This document shows positions 34,587 through 45,413 of a DNA stretch of 64,000 nucleotides, one piece after another. Both the position numbers and the translations under genes were made by a program. Within the stretch, counting starts at the first letter, position 1. The number at the start of each line of letters is the position of its first letter. The DNA comes from Nakamurella sp. A5-74 (GTDB lineage: Bacteria > Actinomycetota > Actinomycetes > Mycobacteriales > Nakamurellaceae): assembly GCF_040438885.1 (NCBI RefSeq), contig NZ_CP159218.1:2418001-2482000 (forward strand), read 5' to 3'. A model generated the notes under the pieces. That model was given only the letters and a program-made list of their open reading frames with translations, had not been told where the DNA came from and searched no databases.

Positions 34587-37220
34587 TCAGGTGCCGGGTC
34601 GTACAGCGCCGATGTAGCCGTCGTCGCGCCAGCCACGGATCCGTACCGGCACGCCGGACTGCGGAGCCTCGATCAGCTGGCCGTTGCCCAGGTAGATGGC
34701 GACGTGGTGGATGGTCGTCCAGTCGGAGGTGTTGTCGGCGAAGAAGACCAGATCACCCGGCTGCACGTCGGACCGGGAGATCCGCTGCCCGGACTGGAAC
34801 TGGTAGGCCGAGTAGTGCGGCAGGCTGACGCCGGCCTGGGCCCACGCGTAGAGCGTCAGACCGGAACAGTCGAAGCCGACGGTGTTCCAAGGCTCGTACT
34901 GCTGACAGGTCGAGGTGCATCCCGCGCTGATGCCGGTAGTGGGTCCGGAGGAGTTGCCACCGCCCCACGAGTAGGGCGTTCCCAACCACTTGAGCGCGGC
35001 GTTGACCACGATGGATCCCTTGGACCCATCGCTGGGAACGGAGACCGAGCCGCCACCCGAGCTCCCCGATCCACCGGAGCTTCCCGACCCGGCGGACGGG
35101 GCGGACCCGGCGCCGGCGTCGCACGCGATCCCGTTGCTGTTCGGATCCAACCCGGCGCGATAGCCGGCTTCGCCCCTGCGCATCGGTGCGAACCCGGCCG
35201 AGCGGGCAGCGTCGCAGTTCTGGAAGTAGGAGCCCCCGCCGGTGCCGTTGCCGCGGATCTGCTTGAGCTTGTCGGCCATCTCCTTGGCCCTGCGGGCGGC
35301 AGCGACCCGCGCCCGCTCGGTGGCCTGGGCGCGCAGTGCCGCTTGTCGCCTCGCGTCCGCAGCCGCTGAAGCAGCCCGCCGGTCGGCGGCTCGTTGTGCG
35401 GCCGCGGCCCTGCGGGCGGCAGCTGCACTGGCAGCGGCCCGCCCTTGTGCGGCAGCTTGCGCTGCGGCGGCCCGGCGGGATGCTGCCGCACTCGCTTCTG
35501 CCCGCTGGTCGGCGGCACGTTGTGCGGCCGCGGCCCTGCGGGCGGCGGCTGCGCTGGCAGCGGCCCGTCCGTCTGCGGCAGCTTGCTCTGCGGCGGCCTG
35601 GCGGGATGCTGCCGTACGCGCTTCTGCCCGCTGGTCAACGGCACGTTGTGCAGCCGCGGCCCTGCGGGCGGCAGCGGCCCGTCCGTCTGCGGCTGCTCGC
35701 TCTGCGGCAGCTTGCTCTGCGGCGGCCTGGCGGGATGCTGCCGCACTCGCTTCTGCCCGCTGGTCGGCGGCACGTTGTGCGGCCGCGGCCGTGCGGGCGG
35801 CAGCTGTGCCGGCAGCGGCCCGGGCGGCCGCGGCGGCTTGCTCTGCGGCGGCTTGCTCTGCGGCGGCCTGGCGGGATGCTGCCGCACTCGCTTCTGCCCG
35901 CTGGTCGACGGCACGTTGTGCGGCCGCGGCCCTGCGGGCGGCAGCGGCCCGCGCGTCTGAGGCAGCTTGTGCCGCGGCGGCCTCGCGGGATGCTGCCGCA
36001 CTCGTGGCGGCGCTCCGGTCAGCCGCAGCCTGCCTCGCCTCGGCGGCAGCTGCCTGCTGCCTGCTCTGTTCCGCGGCTGCCTCCGTCGCCGCGATCCTGC
36101 GCTCCTGGGCGTCGGCCGCTGCCTTGATCGAGGCCTCCCGCGCTGCCGCCGCCTCGGCCGCCCGCAGGGCAGCCTGACGATCTGCCTCCGCCTGTGCCTG
36201 TGCCTCGGCGATGGCCTGGGCCCTGGCCTCGGCGGCTGCCCGCTCGACAGCGGCCTTGCGTGCCGCCTCGACGATGGCGGCCTGACGGCGCTGTTCGGCC
36301 AGCACGCGCTGACGCTCTTCCTCGGCCTTCTTCTCGACCAGCCACTGGTCGTAGGCCTCACGCTGGGACTTCAGCGACGCCGTGTTGTCCAGTGCCGACC
36401 GGTAGGCGGCCTGCTGGGTGGTCAGCTGGCTCTGCAGGGCATCGAGTTCGGTCTGTCCCTTTCCCAGCGCGATGGTCGCGGCGTCCTTCGCCTGCTCGGC
36501 GAACGACGCGGCCTGCTCGGCGGCCTGCTGGGCGGCCTGCGCCTTCTCCTGCGCGGAGCGGGCCGCGGCGTCCGCGGACGCCTTCCGGTTGCGCGCTGTC
36601 TGCAGGTTGCCGATGAAGTCCAGCTGGGACTCGGAGACCTGCTCGAGGAGCGCATCCCTGGCGAGCAGATCGTTCAGGTCTCGCGCGTCGAGCAGCGCGG
36701 CCTCCGAACCGATCACCGACCCGTTGCGGAACGAGGCTGCAGCGAAGGTCGCGGCCTTCTGCTCGGCGACGGTCACGGCGGTGTCCGCCTGGGCCGCCTG
36801 CCGGCGTGCCGTCGTGGCGGCCAGGGCGGCCTGTTCGGCATCGTCCTTGGCGACATCGAGGTCGACATAGGCCTTGTTCACGAGCTCCTGCTTGGACTGC
36901 ATGTCGTCCTGCAGGGTCGCGATGCGGTTCTCGGTGGCGGTCACCCGTCCGGAGAGCTGACCGACCTCACTGGCGGCCGCGTTCGCTGCGTCCTCACTGC
37001 CCTGGATGTCGTCGTCGGAAGGGTTCGGCGGCGGCGGGGGGATCGGAGCGGCGACCCGGATCGGCGAGGCCACCGTGTGCGAAGCGGAGATGACGGTGGG
37101 TGCGGCACCGGCCGGTGCCGCCGATCCGAGCACCAGGCCCCCGATGAACGTCAGTGCGACCGTTGCACGCGCGACGGCGAGGCGTCGCTGACGTGTGGTC
37201 CGCAGGTGTGACTTGTTCAC
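34587..37220 (-). CDS. secreted NlpC/P60 peptidoglycan hydrolase with Ala-rich coiled coil and Excalibur domain (RipA-like)
   Basis: This 877-aa protein carries a signal peptide (VALTFIGGLVLGSAAPAGA, cleavage near residue 40), a RipA-like N-terminal coiled coil (about 75-310), an Ala/Arg/Gln-rich repeat zone (about 310-640), an Excalibur calcium-binding domain (FQNCDAARSAGFAPMRRGE, ending DPNSNGIACD; about 660-700) and a C-terminal NlpC/P60 domain (about 743-877). Catalytic Cys785 lies in GFDCSGL and His839 in HHVAIYLG. It should cut D-Glu-mDAP stem peptides at division. GTG 37220 has AAGGAG upstream. Mycobacteria have ripA and ripB here, adjacent to moxR; this genome shows one large gene. 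Excalibur and the repeat zone are additions relative to RipA. Confidence 0.9.
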   Translation of the reverse strand: MNKSHLRTTRQRRLAVARATVALTFIGGLVLGSAAPAGAAPTVISASHTVASPIRVAAPIPPPPPNPSDDDIQGSEDAANAAASEVGQLSGRVTATENRIATLQDDMQSKQELVNKAYVDLDVAKDDAEQAALAATTARRQAAQADTAVTVAEQKAATFAAASFRNGSVIGSEAALLDARDLNDLLARDALLEQVSESQLDFIGNLQTARNRKASADAAARSAQEKAQAAQQAAEQAASFAEQAKDAATIALGKGQTELDALQSQLTTQQAAYRSALDNTASLKSQREAYDQWLVEKKAEEERQRVLAEQRRQAAIVEAARKAAVERAAAEARAQAIAEAQAQAEADRQAALRAAEAAAAREASIKAAADAQERRIAATEAAAEQSRQQAAAAEARQAAADRSAATSAAASREAAAAQAASDARAAAARRAAAAQRAVDQRAEASAAASRQAAAEQAAAEQAAAAARAAAGTAAARTAAAAQRAADQRAEASAAASRQAAAEQAAAERAAADGRAAAARRAAAAQRAVDQRAEARTAASRQAAAEQAAADGRAAASAAAARRAAAAQRAADQRAEASAAASRRAAAAQAAAQGRAAASAAAARRAAAAQRAADRRAASAAADARRQAALRAQATERARVAAARRAKEMADKLKQIRGNGTGGGSYFQNCDAARSAGFAPMRRGEAGYRAGLDPNSNGIACDAGAGSAPSAGSGSSGGSGSSGGGSVSVPSDGSKGSIVVNAALKWLGTPYSWGGGNSSGPTTGISAGCTSTCQQYEPWNTVGFDCSGLTLYAWAQAGVSLPHYSAYQFQSGQRISRSDVQPGDLVFFADNTSDWTTIHHVAIYLGNGQLIEAPQSGVPVRIRGWRDDGYIGAVRPGT
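35380..35960. repeat. in-frame DNA repeats encoding the Ala-rich coiled coil of the ripA-like gene
   Basis: About five imperfect units encode a motif of the form AAAAQRAxDQRAEAxAAASRQ, separated by Ala/Glu/Gln linkers; local copies are almost identical at DNA level (for example cttctgcccgctgg recurs). All six reading frames stay largely open here because of the repeat composition. Confidence 0.85.
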
Positions 37221-37232
37221 CGATTCTCCTTC

Positions 37233-37248
37233 CCGCGCCGAAGCGCGG
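37233..37248 (-). promoter_or_regulatory. UUCG-tetraloop hairpin adjacent to the ripA-like ribosome site
   Basis: On the mRNA the sequence CCGCGC-UUCG-GCGCGG forms a 6-bp all-GC stem closed by a C(UUCG)G tetraloop, among the most stable known. It ends one base before GGAAGGAG. Such a structure could tune translation or protect the 5' end; function is inferred. Confidence 0.6.
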
Positions 37249-37578
37249 ATGCATCTCGAATTGACTCATGGATCACGGCGTTCACAGATGTCAATCCGAC
37301 ACGCCAGGTAGCACTGTGCCACTTTCGACCCCTTGATGACCAGACGTCACAGCGATCAGAGTGGCCACGGTGGTATTTTTCTGCCCCAAGTGTCACACGG
37401 GTACCAGGCATCACGCCCGTTCGAGCAACGCGGAAAGAGCACTGCCGCAGCGTCGCAACGGATGGTGCGCGGGCGGGAACGAGCGCGTGTTCGGCCGCCC
37501 CCGGGGCGCCTCGGTGCCCGTCGTCCGAGCGCGCGGGCCCAGGGGTCGCCGTCCGCATTCATCCGGCTCCCCTGACTG
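37249..37578. other. intergenic region between ripA-like and the divergent membrane protein gene
   Basis: About 330 bp without a supported gene. It should hold the divergent promoters. I looked for the c-di-AMP (ydaO-type) riboswitch that often precedes actinobacterial cell-wall hydrolase genes and see none of its conserved blocks. Short AT-richer stretches (ggtggtatttttctg near 37370-37384) stand out from the GC background and may be part of a promoter. Confidence 0.5.
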
Positions 37579-38124
37579 ATGTTTGCGACACTTGTCCTTG
37601 TGCCCGCGCCCGACGCCACCGTCCGCGGCGGATCCGTGCCCGGACGTACCTCGGCGGGGCCAGGCATCAGCGTTTTCCATCTGTCCGGTGCGCTGCTGAC
37701 CGGAGTGGGTCTGCTGAGCGTCCTGTGGTCGATGTTCCTGCCCTGGTTGGCATCCGGACCTGCGACGCGCAACAGTTTCCAGCTGATGGGCCTGGCCGAT
37801 CGATACCGGTTGTTCAATGCCTGGTGGTACCGCCTCGCACCGGACGTGTGGCCGTTCTGGGGGCCGGCCGTCGTGGTGGTGCTCCTGCTGCTGGTACTGC
37901 GGCTGCGCCGGTCGGCGGCGGTTCTCGGGCTGCTGGTCGGCGTGTCGTCCGTCACCGTCGGCGTGCTCGTGTTGGCATACGGCAGCGGCCGGAGCGTGGG
38001 CGGAGTGCGGATGGTCGAGCTCGGACCGACGACGATGGTCGTCGGCGGCGTCCTCGGCTGTCTCGGCGCGGTCGGACTGTTTCTCCGCTCGCCCACCCGC
38101 CTGGTCCCCGCGCCGCGCACGTGA
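37579..38124 (+). CDS. small membrane protein of unknown function
   Basis: This 181-aa protein has four hydrophobic segments: LTGVGLLSVLWSMFLPWLA, WPFWGPAVVVVLLLLVLRL, AAVLGLLVGVSSVTVGVLVLA and TTMVVGGVLGCLGAVGLFL. FLPWLA after helix 1 and a short basic tail give a cytosolic C-terminus. The start is uncertain: ATG 37579 lacks a good ribosome site, and GTG codons at 37600 or near 37636 could be used. It precedes the Gln/Pro-rich membrane protein gene by about 150 bp. I do not recognise the family. Confidence 0.55.
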   Translation: MFATLVLVPAPDATVRGGSVPGRTSAGPGISVFHLSGALLTGVGLLSVLWSMFLPWLASGPATRNSFQLMGLADRYRLFNAWWYRLAPDVWPFWGPAVVVVLLLLVLRLRRSAAVLGLLVGVSSVTVGVLVLAYGSGRSVGGVRMVELGPTTMVVGGVLGCLGAVGLFLRSPTRLVPAPRT

Positions 38125-38275
38125 CGCTGCGCGATCGAGGTGCGGGCGAGGTCCACCCGTTCGAGAATCACTTCAACTACAGGCCGATCGGGAACCGAGT
38201 CACCGATCGGGACGTCAATCCGGTTAGCCGAGTGTGCCGTCAGGGCGCACCAGGTTCGAGAAAGGGACTGCTCCG

Positions 38276-39802
38276 ATGAGCGATCAGTACGGACCTCAGA
38301 GTTCCGGGCCGGGCCAGTCGCCCGAGCAGGGACCGGGTTGGCCCCAGCACCCCGGGCAGCAACCGCAACAGGGATGGCAGCCGCAGCAGGGTTCCGCACC
38401 GGGCGCGCAGCCGCAGCCGGGATGGCAGCCGCAGCAGGCCGGTCCCCAGGGCTGGCAGCCGGACCCCGGTCAGCAGCAGTGGCAGGGCGGTGGCCAACAA
38501 TTCGACCCCCGTCAGCAGGGCGCCGGCTGGCAGCCGCAGGGCGCACAGCCGCGCAAGCGCAATCTGGCCATGATCATCACCGCGGTCGTCGTGGTCATCG
38601 CCCTCGCCGTGGGCGTCACCATCTTCTTCGTCAGCAAGAAGGGAACGACGGCCGACGGCGGCGCGGAGTCCCCCCAGCAGGCGGTCCAGGCCGCCTTCGC
38701 CTCGTTCGAGACCGGCGACTCGCTCGCGCTGCTGGAGAATCTGGACCCGGCCGAGGCGCAGCCGATCATGGATGCCTCCTCGGACGGCCTCGCCGAGCTC
38801 AAGCGCCTCGGGGTTCTCAACGAGAACGCGAGTGCCTCCGCCTCCGGCGCCAGCATCAAGACCGAGGGCATCACCTTCGACCCGGCCGGTCAGCGCACCA
38901 TCAACGATCACCTGCAGGTGGTGGCCATCACCGGCGGCAAGATCACCCTCAACGGCGTGAACCCGGCCGATCTGCCGTTCTCCGACAAGGTGAAGGCCGC
39001 GCTGGCGAAGGCCAAGATCGAGCTGCCCAGCTCCGGACCACGCACCTTCGACATCGCCGAACTCGTCAAGAAGGCCGGTGAGCCGATCCAGGTCGTCACC
39101 GTCAAGCGCGGCGACAAGTGGTACACCAGCCTCTTCTACACGCTCGCCGAGAACTGGTACCTGAACCAGTCGAAGTCGGACGCGGAGCTGAAGGCCGCCG
39201 ATCTCCAGACGGCGATCACACCTGTCGGTGGATCCTCACCCGAGGATGCCGTCAGGCAGCTGGTCGACAAGTCACTGGCCGGCGACTACGAAGGCATCAT
39301 CGGCATGCTGCCGCCCGAGGAGATGGGCGTGATGTACGACTACGGCAAGCGATTCCTCGCGCAGAGCAAGCCGTCCAAGCCCACCGACGTGCCCACGATC
39401 AAGGACCTGCAGTTCAACACCGCTGACGTCACCGGCGGCAAGAAGGTCTCGCTCAAGTCGATCGAACTCGAGATGGAGGGCAAGACCTTCGGTCTGGCCA
39501 TCGACACCGCGTCTGACAGCGTCACCGTCACCCAGGACGGCCAGAGTCAGACGTTCAGCACCGACGACCTGATGAAGCAGCTGTCCGGCAAGGTGGGCCT
39601 CGAGGCAATGCCGGCCCAGGTCAAGGACATCATCAAGCGCGTCTTCGGCAAGGTGCTGGAACTGGGTCTGGTCACCACCGAGGTCGGCGGCAAGTGGTAC
39701 GTCAGCCCGCTGCGCTCCTACTCCGGCGTCATCATCACGCTGCTGCAGGGGCTCGAGCCCGGCGACATCGACTACCTGCTGTCGCTCGTACCACAGAAGT
39801 GA
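38276..39802 (+). CDS. membrane-anchored extracellular protein with Gln/Pro/Gly-rich cytosolic N-terminus
   Basis: This 508-aa protein begins with about 95 residues very rich in Gln, Pro, Gly and Trp (repeats of the type GWQPQQG). One membrane helix (LAMIITAVVVVIALAVGVTIFFV) follows, then a large extracellular part. The ectodomain has two related halves beginning ESPQQAVQAAFASFETGD and SSPEDAVRQLVDKSLAGDY, each followed by a DUF4878-like alpha/beta region, with KWYTSLFYTLAENWYL and KWYVSPLRSYSGVI closing them. Function is unknown; it sits between the ripA-like hydrolase and acnA, where mycobacteria carry the unrelated small Rv1476. The start ATG 38276 has AAAGGGA upstream. A strong terminator hairpin follows. 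Confidence 0.7.
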   Translation: MSDQYGPQSSGPGQSPEQGPGWPQHPGQQPQQGWQPQQGSAPGAQPQPGWQPQQAGPQGWQPDPGQQQWQGGGQQFDPRQQGAGWQPQGAQPRKRNLAMIITAVVVVIALAVGVTIFFVSKKGTTADGGAESPQQAVQAAFASFETGDSLALLENLDPAEAQPIMDASSDGLAELKRLGVLNENASASASGASIKTEGITFDPAGQRTINDHLQVVAITGGKITLNGVNPADLPFSDKVKAALAKAKIELPSSGPRTFDIAELVKKAGEPIQVVTVKRGDKWYTSLFYTLAENWYLNQSKSDAELKAADLQTAITPVGGSSPEDAVRQLVDKSLAGDYEGIIGMLPPEEMGVMYDYGKRFLAQSKPSKPTDVPTIKDLQFNTADVTGGKKVSLKSIELEMEGKTFGLAIDTASDSVTVTQDGQSQTFSTDDLMKQLSGKVGLEAMPAQVKDIIKRVFGKVLELGLVTTEVGGKWYVSPLRSYSGVIITLLQGLEPGDIDYLLSLVPQK

Positions 39803-39838
39803 TCGCCGGGGTTCGCCCTGCGAAGCCCACCGCGATCT

Positions 39839-39888
39839 GACAGCCCAGGACCCGCCCCCAACCACCGGGAGGCGGGTTCTGTGCTGTC
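39839..39888 (+). terminator. strong hairpin terminator between 39802 gene and acnA
   Basis: The arms GACAGC/CAGGACCCGCC and GGCGGGTTCTG/GCTGTC pair over 17 bp with one mismatch and one G-U, closing a 14-nt loop. It lies 37 nt after the stop codon and immediately upstream of the acnA promoter, insulating acnA from readthrough. No U tract. Confidence 0.7.
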
Positions 39889-39902
39889 CGGGGTAGGTTC
39901 TG

Positions 39903-39931
39903 TTCAAACCGGACAGCCGTACTGTTAGGAT
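39903..39931 (+). promoter_or_regulatory. predicted acnA promoter with AcnR operator in the spacer
   Basis: TTCAAA (39903-39908) and TAGGAT (39926-39931) form -35/-10 boxes separated by 17 bp. The spacer holds CCGGACAGCCGTACTG (39909-39924), which agrees with the Corynebacterium AcnR site CAGNACNNNCGTACTG (recalled from memory) at all but one defined base. An acnR gene follows acnA, so repression of acnA-acnR by AcnR bound over the promoter is strongly suggested. Confidence 0.65.
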
Positions 39932-40023
39932 TCAGGCGGAAGCAGGACGCGTACCGGACCGACATCCGCAGGTCTCACCCAGCACGTCCGAGCGCACGAG
40001 CCGCACCCGTCGAAGGAGACACC

Positions 40024-42900
<2,877 letters not shown>

Positions 42901-42904
42901 TTTC

Positions 42905-43486
42905 GTGCCGAGAGTCTCGGAGTCCCACCTCGAAGCACGGAGGCGGCAGATCCTCGATGCGGCCCGTACCGCGTTCGCGCGGTACGGGTTCGAGGGTGCG
43001 ACCGTCCGCGTGCTCGAGGAGGGCGCCGGACTCAGCCGCGGGGCGATCTTCCACCACTTCGAGGACAAGGACGCCCTGTTCCTCGCGCTGGCCGAAGCCG
43101 ACGTCGAGGAGATGGCGCACACCGTTGCGGCACACGGTCTCGTCCAGGTGATGCGTGAGCTGATCGTCCGGCCCGACGAGGGCTGGCTGGGCACCCAGCT
43201 GGAGATCTCCCGTCGGTTGCGCACCGACACCGAGTTCCGCACCACCTGGGCCCAACGCTCGTCGGCGGTGTCCATCGCCACCCGTGAGCGCCTTCAGCGG
43301 CAGCGAGATGCGGGCAAGCTCCGCGACGACGTCGACATCGAGGTGTTGGCGTCGTACCTGGAGCTCGTGCTCGAAGGCCTCGTGACGCACCTCGCCACCG
43401 GCCTGCCCGCCGACCGGTTCGGCGTGGTGCTGGACCTGGTGGAGTCGTCCGTCCGGCGGGACTCGCTGGTCGAGCGAACGCAGTGA
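42905..43486 (+). CDS. acnR: TetR-family regulator, AcnR-like
   Basis: This 193-aa TetR repressor has an N-terminal HTH: RRRQILDAARTAFARYGFEGATVRVLEEGAGLSRGAIFHHFEDKDALF. The acnA-acnR arrangement with a 4-bp gap is conserved in Corynebacterium and Mycobacterium, where AcnR represses acn. A matching operator lies in the acnA promoter at 39909-39924. The last residues (LVERTQ) and the stop codon are encoded by a palindromic repeat element (43468-43495), so the native C-terminus may have been altered by its insertion. Confidence 0.92.
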   Translation: MPRVSESHLEARRRQILDAARTAFARYGFEGATVRVLEEGAGLSRGAIFHHFEDKDALFLALAEADVEEMAHTVAAHGLVQVMRELIVRPDEGWLGTQLEISRRLRTDTEFRTTWAQRSSAVSIATRERLQRQRDAGKLRDDVDIEVLASYLELVLEGLVTHLATGLPADRFGVVLDLVESSVRRDSLVERTQ

Positions 43487-43495
43487 GTCGAGACC
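43468..43495. repeat. half palindromic repeat element (family member 4) at the acnR 3' end
   Basis: The 28-bp stretch starting ggtcgagcgaacgcagtg and ending gagtcgagacc equals one arm of the repeats at 16663 and 11020. It supplies the final codons and stop of acnR and lies between convergent acnR and the sugar permease gene. Confidence 0.75.
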
Positions 43496-43520
43496 GTACG
43501 AGTCCCAACGCCGATCGTGC

Positions 43521-44438
43521 TCAGCCGGTCGAACCGGTGCTCTCGTAGCCCTGGCGGATGAACCGCTGCAGCGCCAGGAACAGCACCAGCACCGGCAGTA
43601 CCGCGATGACGGCGGCGGCGAACAGCTGCGAGTAGTCGACGGTCTGCGAGGTGGTGAAGGCGGAGAGCGCCACCTGGATCGTCCACGAACTCGGGTCCTG
43701 ACCGATCACCAACGGCCAGAGGAACGAGTTCCAGCTGCCGAGGAAGGTGATCGCCCCGACGGCGGCGAAGAACGCCCCCGTATTGGGCACCACCACGCGC
43801 CAGAACACCCCGAACCAGCCGAGACCGTCGATCCGGCCGGCCTCCTCGAGGTCCTTGGGGAAGTCCGAGAACTGTTGGCGGAACAGGAACACCGCCAGCG
43901 CCGAGAACAACCCGGGGATGATCAGCCCACGCAGGGACGAGACCCAACCCAGTGACGACACCATCACGAAGGTCGGCACGAATGTCACCGCCGACGGGAT
44001 GAGCAAGGTGGCCAGCACCGTCCCGGAGATCAGCTTCGAGTACCGGAACGGGATCCGCGCGAGGCCGTAGCCTGCCATCGCCGCAAGGACGACGGTGAGC
44101 ACGGTCTGGGTCACCGACACGATGACCGAGTTGACCATCGCCCGGCCCATCGGCACGTCGTTGGTGGAGGAGAAGGCCTCGGCGAAGTTGGTCCACTGCA
44201 ACTCCCCCGGCCACCAGGTGAACTTCAGTCCGACGATCTCGCGCCGGTTGGCGAGCGCGTTGCGGATCAGCAGGTAGAACGGCATCAGGAACAGCAGCGC
44301 GCCGACCACCAGGAACACGGTCCGCACGGCGACGCCGAGCCGTTCGATCGGCGGCCGCTGGATGCCGGTGCGGCGCGCGACGGTGGGGGCGGCCGAGGTG
44401 AAGGCCTGTGATTCCGCGCCGTGGACGGGGGTGCTCAT
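43521..44438 (-). CDS. sugar ABC transporter permease (MalG-type, CUT1)
   Basis: This 305-aa permease has six membrane helices: VAVRTVFLVVGALLFLMPFYLL, MVNSVIVSVTQTVLTVVLAAMAGY, ISGTVLATLLIPSAVTFVPTF and others. The EAA loop is EEAGRIDGLGWFGVFWRVVVPNTG. ATG 44438 overlaps the upstream permease stop (ATGA). The long upstream extension of the same frame is antiparallel to nothing useful and is discarded. It works with the MalF-type permease and the lipoprotein encoded upstream. Confidence 0.92.
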   Translation of the reverse strand: MSTPVHGAESQAFTSAAPTVARRTGIQRPPIERLGVAVRTVFLVVGALLFLMPFYLLIRNALANRREIVGLKFTWWPGELQWTNFAEAFSSTNDVPMGRAMVNSVIVSVTQTVLTVVLAAMAGYGLARIPFRYSKLISGTVLATLLIPSAVTFVPTFVMVSSLGWVSSLRGLIIPGLFSALAVFLFRQQFSDFPKDLEEAGRIDGLGWFGVFWRVVVPNTGAFFAAVGAITFLGSWNSFLWPLVIGQDPSSWTIQVALSAFTTSQTVDYSQLFAAAVIAVLPVLVLFLALQRFIRQGYESTGSTG

Positions 44439-45391
44439 GACCTCTTCTCCCGGGTGAACCTGGCCTGCAGCACGGTGATCAGACCGATCAGGATCGCCAG
44501 GATGATCGCTCCGGCGCTGCCCCGGCCCAGGTCCTGCTGGGAGCCGAGCGCGACGTAGTAGAGATAGACCAGCGGAGGCCTGGCATAGGGCGGGTAGGTG
44601 CCGAAGTTCGACAGGATGTTGTAGAACTCGTCGAACGCCTGGAACGCGTTGATCAGCAACAACACCAGCACCGCCACCGACGTCGCGCGGAGTTGCGGGA
44701 AGGTGATGTACCGGAAGGTCTGCCATCCGGGTTTGGCGCCGTCGATCGACGCCGCCTCGTAGAGGATCGGCGGGATGCGCTGCAGCCCGGCCAGGAACAA
44801 GATCATGTAGAAGCCGACCTGCAACCACAGCCGCAGGGTGACCAGCACCAGCCAGTACCAGGGCGGGGTGGTGATCGACAGCCACTTGACCGAGTCGATG
44901 TCGAAGACCCCGAGCAGGCCGTTGGCCACCCCTGATCGGAACCCGTTGAAGATCGACATCTTCCAGATCAGCGCGGCCACGACGTACGAACATGCGGCCG
45001 GCAGGAAGAACGCGGACCGGAAGAACGCCTGGAACCAGCGGGTCCGGTTGACCGCGAGCGCGAGCCCCAGTCCGAACGCGAAAGTGACCGGGACGATGAA
45101 GATCGCGAACACCAGGAAGGTGCCCATGCTCGACAGGAATGCCGGGTCGGTGAGCATGAACGTGTAGTTGTCGAAACCGACGAAATCGGTCGGGGTGACC
45201 GTGTTGCGCGCGTCGAAGAACGACAGGTAGAGGCTCCACAGGATCGGGACGTAGACGAAGATCGCCAACCCGACGAGGAACGGTCCGACGAACACCCAGA
45301 ACCACAGGTTGCGGTTCTGCGGCCCGAGCAGTCGCTGCTTCAGCGTGCCGCGCCGGGCGGGTCTGGGGGCAACAACTGTCGGGGCGCTCAT
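44435..45391 (-). CDS. sugar ABC transporter permease (MalF-type, CUT1)
   Basis: This 318-aa permease begins with a basic N-terminus and first helix (NLWFWVFVGPFLVGLAIFVYVPIL). Next come the YLSFFDARNTVTPTDFVGFDNY periplasmic-type loop and helices including MGTFLVFAIFIVPVTFAFGLGLALAV. The EAA loop is YEAASIDGAKPGWQTFRYITFPQL. It is preceded 22 bp upstream by the binding-protein gene. No ATPase subunit is encoded in this locus, so a shared MsmK/UgpC-type ATPase elsewhere is implied. Confidence 0.92.
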   Translation of the reverse strand: MSAPTVVAPRPARRGTLKQRLLGPQNRNLWFWVFVGPFLVGLAIFVYVPILWSLYLSFFDARNTVTPTDFVGFDNYTFMLTDPAFLSSMGTFLVFAIFIVPVTFAFGLGLALAVNRTRWFQAFFRSAFFLPAACSYVVAALIWKMSIFNGFRSGVANGLLGVFDIDSVKWLSITTPPWYWLVLVTLRLWLQVGFYMILFLAGLQRIPPILYEAASIDGAKPGWQTFRYITFPQLRATSVAVLVLLLINAFQAFDEFYNILSNFGTYPPYARPPLVYLYYVALGSQQDLGRGSAGAIILAILIGLITVLQARFTREKRS

Positions 45392-45413
45392 CGAACCGTC
45401 CCCCGGACGGTCA

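Noticed and set aside
35242-37211. Several plus-strand open frames over the ripA-like repeat zone
   Set aside because: Repeat composition keeps all frames open; translations are Ala/Arg or Cys/Gly monotony.
37221-37578. c-di-AMP (ydaO-type) riboswitch upstream of the ripA-like gene
   Set aside because: Searched by eye on the minus strand; the conserved blocks of that riboswitch are absent.
43521-45305. 594-residue version of the MalG-type permease
   Set aside because: The extra N-terminal half is an out-of-frame reading of the adjacent MalF-type permease gene; the coupled ATG at 44438 starts the real protein.
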